NCBI RefSeq assembly: GCF_009496155.1
Contig: NZ_WIJP01000010.1
Coordinates: forward strand, 1-64,000
Direction of reading: 5' to 3'
From: Streptococcus mitis
GTDB lineage: Bacteria > Bacillota > Bacilli > Lactobacillales > Streptococcaceae
Length of the DNA: 64,000 nucleotides
The notes under the pieces: generated by a model
Database searches by the model: none
Seen by the model: only the letters and a program-made list of their open reading frames with translations
What the model was told of the DNA's origin: nothing
Program-made: the position numbers and the translations under genes
Shown: positions 48,599 to 57,068 of the stretch, one piece after another
How the letters are laid out: each line of letters begins with the position of its first letter
Position numbering within the stretch: the first letter of the stretch is position 1

Positions 48599-49540
48599 TT
48601 AATCTAGATCTGGTTTATAGAAGGAACGATTGTCCATAGCGAAGATTTTATTGGTCATCTCTCCTTTATCTACCAAAGCCAGAGCTGTTGACATCATCAT
48701 CATGCTTGCATCCAGATTGTCAATCATATGGATAATCTCTGCTTCCATAATGCGTGGACGGACTGGGCTTCCATACTCAAGTAAGCCGTGGTGACTGAGG
48801 ATGACGTGACGAAGCAGAACGACTTCTTCCTTGGTATCATCGATACCGAGTTCCATCACTGTCTTAGTAATTTCGCTATCAATTAGAGCGATATGCCCAA
48901 GGAGATTGCCTCGCACTGTGTACTCGGTATGGTCTGGCCCCGTCAACTCAATGACCTTAGCCAAGTCATGCAGCATAATCCCTGCATAGAGCAGGTTCTT
49001 ATTGAGCTGAGGATAGACTTCGCTAATAGCATCTGCCAAACGCACCATGGTCGCCGTATGATAGGCCAAACCCGTTTCAAAGGCATGGTGGTTGGTCTTG
49101 GCTGCTGGATAGGAGTAGAATTCCTTATCATACTTGGTGTAGAGATTTCGGACAATTCGTTGCCAAACAGGATTTTCTATTTTGAAAATCATCTGAATCA
49201 TATACTCTCGGATTTCCTTGACATCAACTGGCGACTTGACCTTGAAATCAGCTGGGTCATTTGGTTCGCCAGGTTGAGGCAAGCGTAGGGTAATTTGATT
49301 GACTTGAGGGGTGTTGTTATAAACTTCTCGGCGTCCTTTCATGTGGACAACCTTACCTACGGTAAAGGCCTCAATGTTATGAGGTTGGGCATCCCAGAGC
49401 TTCCCATCAATCTCGCCACTATCATCTTGGAAGGTAAAGGCTAGGTAGTTTTTCCCAGCTCGTGTCTGCCTCAGGTCAGCTGATTTGATTAGGTAAAATC
49501 CTTCAAACAGCTCATCTTTTTTCATGTGACTAATCTTCAT
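48599..49540 (-). CDS. cbf1: 3'-5' exoribonuclease YhaM family (CMP-binding factor Cbf1)
   Basis: A 313-aa protein with an N-terminal OB-fold (KDDSGEIDGKLWDAQP region) and an HD domain (HHAFETGLAYHT, GIMLHDLAKVIEL, VILSHHGLLEYGSP). Cbf1/YhaM is a 3'-5' exoribonuclease that trims RNA ends, including small RNAs in pneumococcus. The ATG at 49540, with GAGGAAGAAT upstream, overlaps the end of rmuC; a second ATG five codons in is possible. Confidence 0.9.
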   Translation of the reverse strand: MKISHMKKDELFEGFYLIKSADLRQTRAGKNYLAFTFQDDSGEIDGKLWDAQPHNIEAFTVGKVVHMKGRREVYNNTPQVNQITLRLPQPGEPNDPADFKVKSPVDVKEIREYMIQMIFKIENPVWQRIVRNLYTKYDKEFYSYPAAKTNHHAFETGLAYHTATMVRLADAISEVYPQLNKNLLYAGIMLHDLAKVIELTGPDHTEYTVRGNLLGHIALIDSEITKTVMELGIDDTKEEVVLLRHVILSHHGLLEYGSPVRPRIMEAEIIHMIDNLDASMMMMSTALALVDKGEMTNKIFAMDNRSFYKPDLD

Positions 49541-50786
49541 ATTCTTCCTCATTTTCTTGGAAATGGAGTAGATCAAGCGCAGGCTCACCTTCTGATAACT
49601 CAATGTGACGGAGCGTCCGCTCGATAGCTGTGGTGCGACGGTTTAATAGTTCATCAATATTGCCAGAGGCATGTTGGAGATGCTTTTGTGCCTTGACCAG
49701 AATACCACCAAACTTGCCAAACTCGGTCTTAACGCTAGCAAGGGTCTTACTGATATGGTCGGCACTCTTTTGGATATTGAGAGTCTTGAAGCCAACCGAT
49801 AGGGAGTTGAGCAGAGCTGACAGGGTACTTGGTCCTGCGACAATAATCTGCTCTTCCCGTCTCAAGTCATCAAAGAAAACAGGATTGCGGACGATTTCTG
49901 AGTAGAGACCTTCTGTCGGAACAAACAAAACTCCAAAATTGGTCGTCCGAGGCGGTGCTATGTATTTGCTCTTGATATCCTTGGCAAAGCGCTTGACACT
50001 TGCTAAGAGCGACTTACGACAGCGTTCGATTTCATCCTTGTCCCCTGCTTCATAGGCTTCTTCTAAGCGGTAATAATCTGCCAGTGGAAACTTAGAGTCA
50101 ATTGGTAGGTAGACGTATTCCTGGTCGCCTTGTCCGGGTAACTTGATGGCGTACTCCACTCGTTCACTAGAGTTTTCAACCGTTGCGTATTCTCGTTCAT
50201 ACTGGGCAGGGGTCATGATGTCTTCGATGATTTGCCCCAGTTGTAATTCTCCCAGAATTCCTCGCGTTTTGGTTCCTGAGAGAACCTTATTGAGGGCTCC
50301 AACATCGCGGGCAACTGTCTGCATTTCTCCAAGGCCACGATTGACTGACTCCAGTTGTTTGGAAACTGTCTCAAAAGAAGCTTGCAAGCGCGTCTGCAAG
50401 GTCTTTTCTAGTTTTTCCTCGACCGTTTGGCGCATTTGTTCCAAACGTTTCTCATTTGATTCCTGCAAGGCTTGGAGACGTTGGTCAGTCTTGTCTCTGG
50501 TTTGGAGGAGATTATCTGTCATTTCTTGACGGACTTGCGTCAGCCCTTGGTGCAATTCAATTCGCACTTCTTGCAAACGGTCACTGACAGCCACTTCCAA
50601 GTCTTTTTGGTCCAACTGGCTGGCTTGTCTGGCTTGTTCAAAGCGATAATCTAACTGGTCTGACAAGTGATCTGCCTGGTCCTCCAAGTTCTTGCTGAGA
50701 TGTTTTTCCTGCTTATCCTGCCTTTGCCAAATCAGAAAGAGACCAGCTAGGTTGGTAAGCAATAATAGAACAAGTAAACTTTCCAT
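49530..50786 (-). CDS. rmuC: DNA recombination protein RmuC homologue
   Basis: A 418-aa protein: N-terminal membrane anchor (LLVLLLLTNLAGLFLIWQ), a long coiled coil (about 25-150) and an RmuC nuclease-like domain (RGILGELQLGQIIEDIM, YLPIDSKFPLADYYRLEEA, TLSALLNSLSVGFKTL). E. coli RmuC limits inversions at short repeats. Start at the ATG at 50786, with AGGAGGTAGG upstream; it begins one base after thiN ends. Confidence 0.9.
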   Translation of the reverse strand: MESLLVLLLLTNLAGLFLIWQRQDKQEKHLSKNLEDQADHLSDQLDYRFEQARQASQLDQKDLEVAVSDRLQEVRIELHQGLTQVRQEMTDNLLQTRDKTDQRLQALQESNEKRLEQMRQTVEEKLEKTLQTRLQASFETVSKQLESVNRGLGEMQTVARDVGALNKVLSGTKTRGILGELQLGQIIEDIMTPAQYEREYATVENSSERVEYAIKLPGQGDQEYVYLPIDSKFPLADYYRLEEAYEAGDKDEIERCRKSLLASVKRFAKDIKSKYIAPPRTTNFGVLFVPTEGLYSEIVRNPVFFDDLRREEQIIVAGPSTLSALLNSLSVGFKTLNIQKSADHISKTLASVKTEFGKFGGILVKAQKHLQHASGNIDELLNRRTTAIERTLRHIELSEGEPALDLLHFQENEEEYED

Positions 50787-50787
50787 C

Positions 50788-51450
50788 CTACCTCCTGTCC
50801 TTACTATGCAGCACAACCACATAGCCATCTGGGCAAGTCACCGACACTTCCCTATCTATATATTCGTTAGAAGCGTACACTTTTTTAAAGAAAAAATTTT
50901 CCTCTGCCAACTCATACTTGGCACCAAGAATGGTCAGTTGACTATCCCGAACCGGCATAAAAGCTAGATAGTCGTAGTCTGAACGGGGATGTAGCTGACT
51001 GGTCCCTTCTGGACAATAGGCAATCAAATTTTGCCCATCCTCAATCGCTATCTGGCGCATATAGGGCGCCAACTTGGGATTGCTGGGCAGAAAGACATTA
51101 GCCAACATGTGATCAATACGACCACCTAAAGCACCGAAAATAGTAACCTCAGCCTGAGGATTGTTCTCAAAAATGGTTAAGAGAGCCAATTCCAAATCGG
51201 TATCATCCTTTTCTGGCTGGGCTTGAACAAAGCGCAGGGCACGTTTTTGAATCACCTGTCGCTCTTCTTCGGTCACAGAATCAAAATCTCCGACTGCTAG
51301 AGCAAGAGGTAGGTTTTGCTCCAAGACCCAGAGTGAGCCTCGATCCACACCGACAAAGCTATCAAAGTCCGTCCGATAATGACCGCGGTCTCCGCCAGCA
51401 AAAACGGCAACCCTAGTCCAGTTGTTTTCTGAGAGTTTGTACTCGCTCAT
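50788..51450 (-). CDS. thiN: Thiamine pyrophosphokinase
   Basis: A 220-aa enzyme making thiamine diphosphate from thiamine. Motifs GVDRGSLWVLEQ, AVGDFDSVT, EKDDTDLELAL and GALGGRIDHMLANV are those of the TPK family. The ATG at 51450, with GGGAGATGTCA upstream, lies inside the 3' end of rpe, so the pair is coupled. Confidence 0.92.
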   Translation of the reverse strand: MSEYKLSENNWTRVAVFAGGDRGHYRTDFDSFVGVDRGSLWVLEQNLPLALAVGDFDSVTEEERQVIQKRALRFVQAQPEKDDTDLELALLTIFENNPQAEVTIFGALGGRIDHMLANVFLPSNPKLAPYMRQIAIEDGQNLIAYCPEGTSQLHPRSDYDYLAFMPVRDSQLTILGAKYELAEENFFFKKVYASNEYIDREVSVTCPDGYVVVLHSKDRR

Positions 51451-52069
51451 TGACATCTCCCTTAAAGACATAGGAACCTGCTACAAAAACGGTCGCACCA
51501 GCTTCTTTGGCTTGAGCAATCGTTTTATCATCAATCCCACCATCCACTTCGATTTCAAAGTTCAAACCTTTTTCATCACGAAGGGCAACCAACTCACGAA
51601 CCTTATCCATGGTTTCAGGTAGAAAAGCTTGCCCACCGAAGCCAGGGTTCACTGTCATGACTAAGACTTGGTCAACTAGGTGAATCACGTGCTTAATCGC
51701 CTCAACAGGCGTACCAGGATTGATAACAACAGATGGCTTGACACCGAGTGAACGAATTTTTTGGAGGGCACCATGAATATGAGGCGTTGCTTCCACATGG
51801 ATACTGATGATGTCTGCACCTGCACGCGCAAAGTCCTCTAAATGATGCTCAGGATTTGACACCATCAAGTGGCAGTCGAAAACCATCTTACTATGAGGAC
51901 GAAGAGATTCGACCACACCCGCACCAAAACTGATTTGTGGCACAAAATGACCATCCATGATATCGATATGGGCATACTCTGCCCCAGTTGCTTCTAGACG
52001 TTTGATTTCACGTTCAAAATTGGCATAATCTGCTGCCAGAATTGACGGAGCAATCTTGTATTGAGACAT
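51413..52069 (-). CDS. rpe: Ribulose-phosphate 3-epimerase
   Basis: A 218-aa TIM-barrel enzyme of the pentose phosphate pathway. Signatures: IAPSILAADYANFE, HIDIMDGHFVPQIS, HLMVSNPE, MTVNPGFGGQAFLP and EVDGGIDDKTI. Start at the ATG at 52069, with AAGGAGAAACCG upstream; a frame to 52177 runs into rsgA. Part of the rsgA-rpe-thiN-rmuC-cbf1 run. Confidence 0.95.
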   Translation of the reverse strand: MSQYKIAPSILAADYANFEREIKRLEATGAEYAHIDIMDGHFVPQISFGAGVVESLRPHSKMVFDCHLMVSNPEHHLEDFARAGADIISIHVEATPHIHGALQKIRSLGVKPSVVINPGTPVEAIKHVIHLVDQVLVMTVNPGFGGQAFLPETMDKVRELVALRDEKGLNFEIEVDGGIDDKTIAQAKEAGATVFVAGSYVFKGDVNERVQTLRKQLD

Positions 52070-52079
52070 CGGTTTCTCC

Positions 52080-52958
52080 TTATTTTGGAATTTTTTTGCT
52101 GACCTTTTTATAGGTTTCTCTGCGATTTTCAATTTCGCTGAGGAATTGCAGGTAGTTGTCAAAACGGAAGGTTGCAATGGTACCCTCTTCTACAGCTGTC
52201 TTAACCGCACACGACGGCTCATGGGTATGGGTACAAGTACGAAACTTACAGTCTCGGCTGACACTGTCAATCTCTGGAAAGGCCTGATTGAGATCTTCTG
52301 CTGTTGACACTTCATAATCCAGAGATGAAAAACCTGGTGTATCTGCGATTTTACCCCCATTGAGATTATAAAAACTAACTGCTCGAGTAGTGTGGCGCCC
52401 ACGACCCAGACTATCTGAAATTTCTCCTGTTTCAAGATTGAGATCCGGTGCGATTTTATTGAGAAGAGTTGACTTCCCAACACCTGTCTGCCCCATAAAG
52501 ACTGTAACCTTGCCTGTTAACAAGGGCAAAAGTTCTTCTTTACTGGTCACAAAGTCATAGCCGATGTCACCATAAGTCTGTTCATAAAAATCCAGTTGAC
52601 CTCTATCTTCCAACAAATCCATTTTGGAAATATAGACAATGGGATGGATGCCCTTATGCTCCAAAAGAACCAAGAAACGATCCAGCAAATTGCTGTTAAA
52701 TTCAGGTTCCTTGACGGACATGATTACTACAGCTTGGTCGATATTGACAATGGGCGGACGGACCAGACTATTTTTCCGTTCGTGAATCTTAAGGATATAG
52801 CCCTCTGAATTTTCCTCGGCAGAAAAATCGACCCAATCCCCAACGTAGGGAGTATGCCCTTTTTTACGGAAATTCCCACGCGCGCGTGTTTGATATACCT
52901 GGCCATCACTTTCTACATAGTAGAACCCTGCCAAGGCTTTAATGATTTGTCCCTGCAA
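52080..52958 (-). CDS. rsgA: Ribosome small-subunit GTPase RsgA
   Basis: A 292-aa circularly permuted GTPase for late 30S maturation. N-terminal OB-fold, G4 (VYISKMDL), G1 ([12 protein letters not shown]), G3 ([10 protein letters not shown]), and the C-terminal zinc-binding cluster [14 protein letters not shown]. First gene of the run down to cbf1; it follows rsmA in pneumococcus but is separated from it here by an accessory pair. Confidence 0.95.
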   Translation of the reverse strand: MQGQIIKALAGFYYVESDGQVYQTRARGNFRKKGHTPYVGDWVDFSAEENSEGYILKIHERKNSLVRPPIVNIDQAVVIMSVKEPEFNSNLLDRFLVLLEHKGIHPIVYISKMDLLEDRGQLDFYEQTYGDIGYDFVTSKEELLPLLTGKVTVFMGQTGVGKSTLLNKIAPDLNLETGEISDSLGRGRHTTRAVSFYNLNGGKIADTPGFSSLDYEVSTAEDLNQAFPEIDSVSRDCKFRTCTHTHEPSCAVKTAVEEGTIATFRFDNYLQFLSEIENRRETYKKVSKKIPK

Positions 52959-53119
52959 AATAACTCCTTTAAAATTGTTAGTTCCATTATAACAAAAAAA
53001 AGCTATTTTAGCTTAGCTTCTCTATTACAATTTCGATAAGTCTATTCTAAAAGAAAAAGATACACTCACGCTTTAGATACAAAGTTTTATACAAAAATAA
53101 CGAATCTACCTCCTTATAT

Positions 53120-53160
53120 AAAAACAGGCGAACAGAGAGCCTAAAACTCCCTGTTCGCTT
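53120..53160 (-). terminator. Terminator of the accessory pair
   Basis: AAGCGAACAGGGAG and CTCTCTGTTCGCC pair on the minus strand, followed by TTTTTA. It includes the stop region of the membrane-protein gene. Confidence 0.75.
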
Positions 53161-53558
53161 TACTTTTTCTGTGTGTAATAGAAAAAACCTAATAAAGCAA
53201 GACAAAAAATATGAATATAAATTCCATACATCATATGGGGAAAGACAGACTCTATAAAATAGCCTGGTAGATAGATGATTGGAAATTGATAGAAATCATA
53301 GGTCGTTAGAGATAGTAAACAAAGAACATACATAAATACTGCTACAATTAGAATCCATCCTTGCTTTCGCCATAGAAAAATCATCAATAAGAACAGACAA
53401 AGTAGATAGATTGACCAATTTCGCAACATAAATTGAAAACCATAAATCATACTTTCAGTCGTTTCTCCATCAATCACATCAACTACTTTATAGAAAGGTA
53501 AACAATAGCTCACTAAAAAAAGAAGGGGACTAATTATTTTTTTCATATTCTCTACCAT
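53160..53558 (-). CDS. Four-helix membrane protein, putative immunity or partner of the secreted protein upstream
   Basis: A 132-aa very hydrophobic protein with four membrane segments (IISPLLFLVSYCLPF; NWSIYLLCLFLLMIFL; WILIVAVFMYVLCLLSL; GIYIHIFCLALLGFFYY). Its ATG lies inside the last codons of the secreted protein upstream (7-base overlap), so translation is coupled; an ATG four codons later is possible. No family is recognised. Coupling of a secreted protein with a small multipass protein is typical of toxin/immunity units, but that is inference. Confidence 0.75.
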   Translation of the reverse strand: MVENMKKIISPLLFLVSYCLPFYKVVDVIDGETTESMIYGFQFMLRNWSIYLLCLFLLMIFLWRKQGWILIVAVFMYVLCLLSLTTYDFYQFPIIYLPGYFIESVFPHMMYGIYIHIFCLALLGFFYYTQKK

Positions 53559-54325
53559 GGATTATTTTGCAAGTAAGCTGACCATCTATCTCCATATCGA
53601 ATCAACTTAACAGTATAATTAGTTACTACCCGATTTTCACCTGGTCCAACCTTAGAAAAACCTGTGCTATACTCCCAACTACTTCTTGCACCTGGATTAA
53701 ACCATTTTTGCTGGGATGAATACAAACCACCTTGTCTAACTTCCACACTTGAAGATTCTATTTCGATATCCCTTTCATGGAAGTCAACTCCTCCACTTAT
53801 TTTAGTAATATTTTTTTGTACACCTCCATCATGACTCACCCAGTGAACAACAGTATACAATTCCACACTATAAGTACTATCAAACTGACTTTGATGAGTA
53901 GTAATGTTTTGAGTATAAGCGTGCACTTTCTGTATACCAAAAATATGTTCTAATATATTCGTTGGTTTAGCAAGCTTATTGTAACCCTCTTCAGTAAAAG
54001 TAGCCTTCTCTAAATCAGCGGTATAAACAGTTTTTCCTTGTACTACTTGATTGTTTATAGAAGTAATACGGCTATCCACAACAATGGGGGCCACCATATC
54101 TCCATCGCTAGTTTTTATTTTAGCTGCCTCTTTCACCTCATATACAACTCGATTTTCTTCAGACTGAATCACTTCTACCCCATTTTTTTCAGGTATAGAT
54201 AATCTAGTTTGCCCATTAGAAACCGTTATATTTGGACCAATATTCTTCTCATTTGCATAAGTCGCAATAGGAAATCCTGATAGAACCACTGCACACATAA
54301 GGCTATTGACTAATTTTTTTCTCAT
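53552..54325 (-). CDS. Secreted protein of unknown function
   Basis: A 257-aa protein with a signal peptide cleaved near residue 25 (SLMCAVVLSGFPIATYANEK). The mature part has no cysteine and no known motif. Residues 25-145 contain VVYEVKEAAKIKTSDGD and end in a region rich in Ala, His and Thr (KVHAYTQNITTHQSQFDSTY). The C-terminal 110 residues look beta-rich and aromatic, with YSSQQKWFNPGARSSWEYST and GDRWSAYLQNNPW. A C-terminal domain of this aromatic, beta-rich kind would fit a secreted effector or adhesin. AAGGATATATTC precedes the ATG. Confidence 0.75.
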   Translation of the reverse strand: MRKKLVNSLMCAVVLSGFPIATYANEKNIGPNITVSNGQTRLSIPEKNGVEVIQSEENRVVYEVKEAAKIKTSDGDMVAPIVVDSRITSINNQVVQGKTVYTADLEKATFTEEGYNKLAKPTNILEHIFGIQKVHAYTQNITTHQSQFDSTYSVELYTVVHWVSHDGGVQKNITKISGGVDFHERDIEIESSSVEVRQGGLYSSQQKWFNPGARSSWEYSTGFSKVGPGENRVVTNYTVKLIRYGDRWSAYLQNNPW

Positions 54326-54836
54326 GAATATATCCTTCCCATTTTCAAGAGGAGTAAAAATAGCTAATATAAGATGAACGTTTCCTTATATTTCAGAATA
54401 GGATATCTATCTGAAAGCAATTCACACTCCTATAGGTAACTGTTCCAAATCTTGGCTACATATATTTCAATAGTTTGCTACAAAAAACTCCTTTCTAAGT
54501 CTATTGAACATGCCCTTATTCACCTACTAATGTATCACAAAAATAAATAAATACAAGACTGTTTTTTCTACTAGTTTTATGATAGAATAGTATTGTTAGA
54601 GTAAATTTCATATATAAATGTCGAATGAAAAATCGATGGGGCAGAAACAGGTATTTCACGAGCTTAAAAATCTAATGAAGTGCCCAATCAACTACTGATT
54701 CATTGATTTAATACGAACTATAATGGATTGAACCTAGAATAGTACACTAAGGATTCTAAAACATTTCTAGAAATTAATTTGACTTTCCTAATCTCTTTGT
54801 TCATATCTTATTTCAATCTACTATATATACCAAGAT
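54326..54836. other. Non-coding or decayed stretch between the secreted-protein gene and the hairpin repeat
   Basis: I see no credible gene. A 26-codon plus-strand frame at 54618-54698 (MSNEKSMGQKQVFHELKNLM and so on) looks like decayed coding DNA. A promoter for the secreted protein could not be fixed with confidence. The DNA is AT-rich. Confidence 0.4.
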
Positions 54837-54962
54837 GCTGGGACAAAAGTCTTTAAAATCAGAGAAACGCATATTATCAGGTGTTGAAAAACCTTGATAA
54901 TATGCGTTTTATCATAGAAAGATCTACTTCATTTTTTACTAAAATTAAGTTTTTGTCCCAGC
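54837..54962. repeat. Inverted-repeat element with ends GCTGGGACAAAA / TTTTTGTCCCAGC
   Basis: 126 bp bounded by inverted GCTGGGACAAA ends, with an inner palindrome (AACGCATATTATCAGGT and ACCTTGATAATATGCGTT) that could terminate transcription of rsmA. The sister element at 55943 has nearly the same ends but a different interior. Confidence 0.65.
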
Positions 54963-54993
54963 CTCTTTTGGCATTTTCATAGCTTAACTAACA

Positions 54994-55866
54994 CTATTTA
55001 AAGATGTTTTGCAAGGCATCTGCTAGGCTGGCGAATTCTGCCAAGCTGAGAGCTTCCCCACGCACACTTGGTGACAAGCCTGCTTGGTCTAGAGCTTTGG
55101 TCAGTTTGTCCTTGACTTCCTCGGTCTTGCCAAAGTAACCTGTCAAATTGTTCCACAAGGTCTTTCGGCGATGGGTAAAACTAGCCTTGGAAACCTTAAA
55201 GAAGAAGTTCTCGTCTTTTACTGCTACGGCTGGCTCTGGACGACGCACCATTTTCAAAATGGCCGAGTCCACATTTGGCGCTGGCACAAAGACAGTCCGA
55301 GGCACGATAAAGGCAACCTTGGCAGTCATGTAGTACTGAACCGCAATCGACAAGCTACCATAGGATTTGGTGTTTGGCTGGGCTGAAATGCGGTCCGCCA
55401 CCTCTTTTTGCATCATGACGACAAATTCACTAAAAGGAATGCCACTCTCGATCAAGTGCATGAGAATAGGCGTCGTGATGTAATAAGGCAAGTTAGCCAC
55501 TACCTTGATTGGCAGGTCAGGATTCTTAAAACTCTGGATATGTTGCGCCAAGTCAACCTTAAGAATGTCCTCGTTGACTACAGTCACATTATCAAAATCA
55601 CGTAGGGTATCTGCCAAAATCGGTACCAAACGGTGGTCGATCTCAAAGGCCATAACTTCTGCTACACGCTCAGCCAAAAATTCTGTCAAGGCACCAATCC
55701 CTGGCCCGATTTCGATGACATTAACCTGGTCATCAATCTCAGCCGTATCCACGATTTTTTGTAGGATATTGGTATCCGTCAAGAAATTTTGCCCGAAGGA
55801 CTTTTTAAAGGTAAAACCGTGACGCTCCAGCACTGCCTTGGTCACGCTATAATCTGCAATTCTCAT
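54994..55866 (-). CDS. rsmA: 16S rRNA dimethyladenosine transferase RsmA (KsgA)
   Basis: A 290-aa methyltransferase that dimethylates two adjacent adenines near the 3' end of 16S rRNA; its loss gives kasugamycin resistance. Motifs [34 protein letters not shown] and [16 protein letters not shown] are intact. Here it stands between two accessory blocks. Confidence 0.95.
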   Translation of the reverse strand: MRIADYSVTKAVLERHGFTFKKSFGQNFLTDTNILQKIVDTAEIDDQVNVIEIGPGIGALTEFLAERVAEVMAFEIDHRLVPILADTLRDFDNVTVVNEDILKVDLAQHIQSFKNPDLPIKVVANLPYYITTPILMHLIESGIPFSEFVVMMQKEVADRISAQPNTKSYGSLSIAVQYYMTAKVAFIVPRTVFVPAPNVDSAILKMVRRPEPAVAVKDENFFFKVSKASFTHRRKTLWNNLTGYFGKTEEVKDKLTKALDQAGLSPSVRGEALSLAEFASLADALQNIFK

Positions 55867-55942
55867 CTATTCTCTTTTCTATTATCTGCTACTTCTATTG
55901 TAACACATTCCCCTTGTATTTTGGGGGTGAAAATCATACTAA

Positions 55943-56104
55943 AAGAGTCTGGGACAAAAAGATTTTGATTTCAGGAATTCTTTATTATAAATTTTAAAAA
56001 CCGATAGATTAGACAAAAAAGCGAACAAGATAGAATTCTGAGTGTCGGATAACTCGTTTTGTTCGCTTTTTATATTTAAGGTTAGACTTTTGTCCCAGAC
56101 TCTT
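55943..56104. repeat. Inverted-repeat element with ends AGAGTCTGGGACAAAA / TTTTGTCCCAGACTCT
   Basis: 162 bp with 16-bp near-perfect terminal inverted repeats. The inner palindrome AAAAAAGCGAACAAGA / CGTTTTGTTCGCTTTTT is a strong terminator, placed to end the bacteriocin ABC operon. It looks like a small non-autonomous element reused as a terminator. Confidence 0.65.
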
Positions 56105-56124
56105 GGAAATCTTTAAAGGTGAAC

Positions 56125-56433
56125 TTATCGGTTCTCTCGAAACATACGTTCGAAAAAATCAGCTTCTTGATAACTTCGATTTTCAGGTAGGGTCAAATCT
56201 ACATCCTCCTCCACATCGTCCACTGTCAGTTCAACCGTTTGAGGTAAATTTTTCAAACGATAATGCTTTTGCCTTTGACCTTCAATACTAGCAAAATCAA
56301 GCAAATATCCATTCACTCGGATTTGAACCAAAAGGAGATGGTTGGTCATATTTTCCATGATGAGGATATCTTCTAAACCACCTCTGGCACTAGGATAATC
56401 AGATACCCTGCGAATACGGATTTTTTCACACAT
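56125..56433 (-). CDS. Small protein of the lactococcin 972 operon, unknown function
   Basis: A 102-aa soluble, charged protein with an acidic middle (TVELTVDDVEEDVDLTLPEN) and no known motif. The ATG at 56433 overlaps the end of the ATPase gene by 8 bases, and GAGGGGG lies upstream, so it is coupled to the ABC transporter. It is the last gene before the inverted-repeat terminator. Possibly an accessory immunity factor, by position only. Confidence 0.7.
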   Translation of the reverse strand: MCEKIRIRRVSDYPSARGGLEDILIMENMTNHLLLVQIRVNGYLLDFASIEGQRQKHYRLKNLPQTVELTVDDVEEDVDLTLPENRSYQEADFFERMFRENR

Positions 56434-57067
56434 GAGCAAGCCCCCTCATATCAATGATTTCATCGGCCTTATTCCAGACTAGGGGATTATGGGTCGCAAT
56501 GATGATCATTCGATTTTCATCTTTCAAGCCCACCAAGAGATTCATAACTTCCTCTGAATTTTCAGGATCAAGAGCTGCTGTTGGTTCATCCGCCAAAATC
56601 AAGGGGGGATTTTTCAAAATAGTCTTCGCAAGGGCAACTCGTTGGGCCTCTCCCCCAGATAAAGTATAAATTTTTTGTTCTAAATCCAAATACCCTAGAT
56701 TAACTTGTTCTAAAGCCTCCACTTGCCTTTCCAAACGTTCTACTTTTGAGGTTTTCTGACCAACAAAGCCCAAATCCAAATTCTCTTTGATTGATTGGTT
56801 TTCTAAAAGGCCAAAATTTTGAAAGAGATAGCCCATCTGGTCTCGAAAATACTCACGAGTGGGAATGGTTTTTAAATCTTTCCCCTGATAGAGAACCCTT
56901 CCACCATCTATCTTTTCTAGTTTGCCTAAGATATTAAGCAAAGTCGTCTTTCCGCTTCCACTCTTTCCGATTAAGGCATAAACCTTGCCCTTCTCCAGCT
57001 TGAGATTTAAACCAGAGAAAATCGCACGGTCATTAAATTTCTTTTCCAATCCTTGAATATCAATCAT
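56426..57067 (-). CDS. Bacteriocin-type ABC transporter ATP-binding protein
   Basis: A 213-aa ATPase of the LolD/MacB-like clade. Walker A GKSGSGKTT, Q-loop YLFQNFGLLENQS, signature LSGGEAQRV, Walker B LILADEPTAALDP and H-loop ATHN. It lies between the large membrane protein and the 102-aa gene, as in lactococcin 972 clusters, where the ABC pair is thought to give immunity or export. Confidence 0.88.
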   Translation of the reverse strand: MIDIQGLEKKFNDRAIFSGLNLKLEKGKVYALIGKSGSGKTTLLNILGKLEKIDGGRVLYQGKDLKTIPTREYFRDQMGYLFQNFGLLENQSIKENLDLGFVGQKTSKVERLERQVEALEQVNLGYLDLEQKIYTLSGGEAQRVALAKTILKNPPLILADEPTAALDPENSEEVMNLLVGLKDENRMIIIATHNPLVWNKADEIIDMRGLAHV

Positions 57068-57068
57068 C

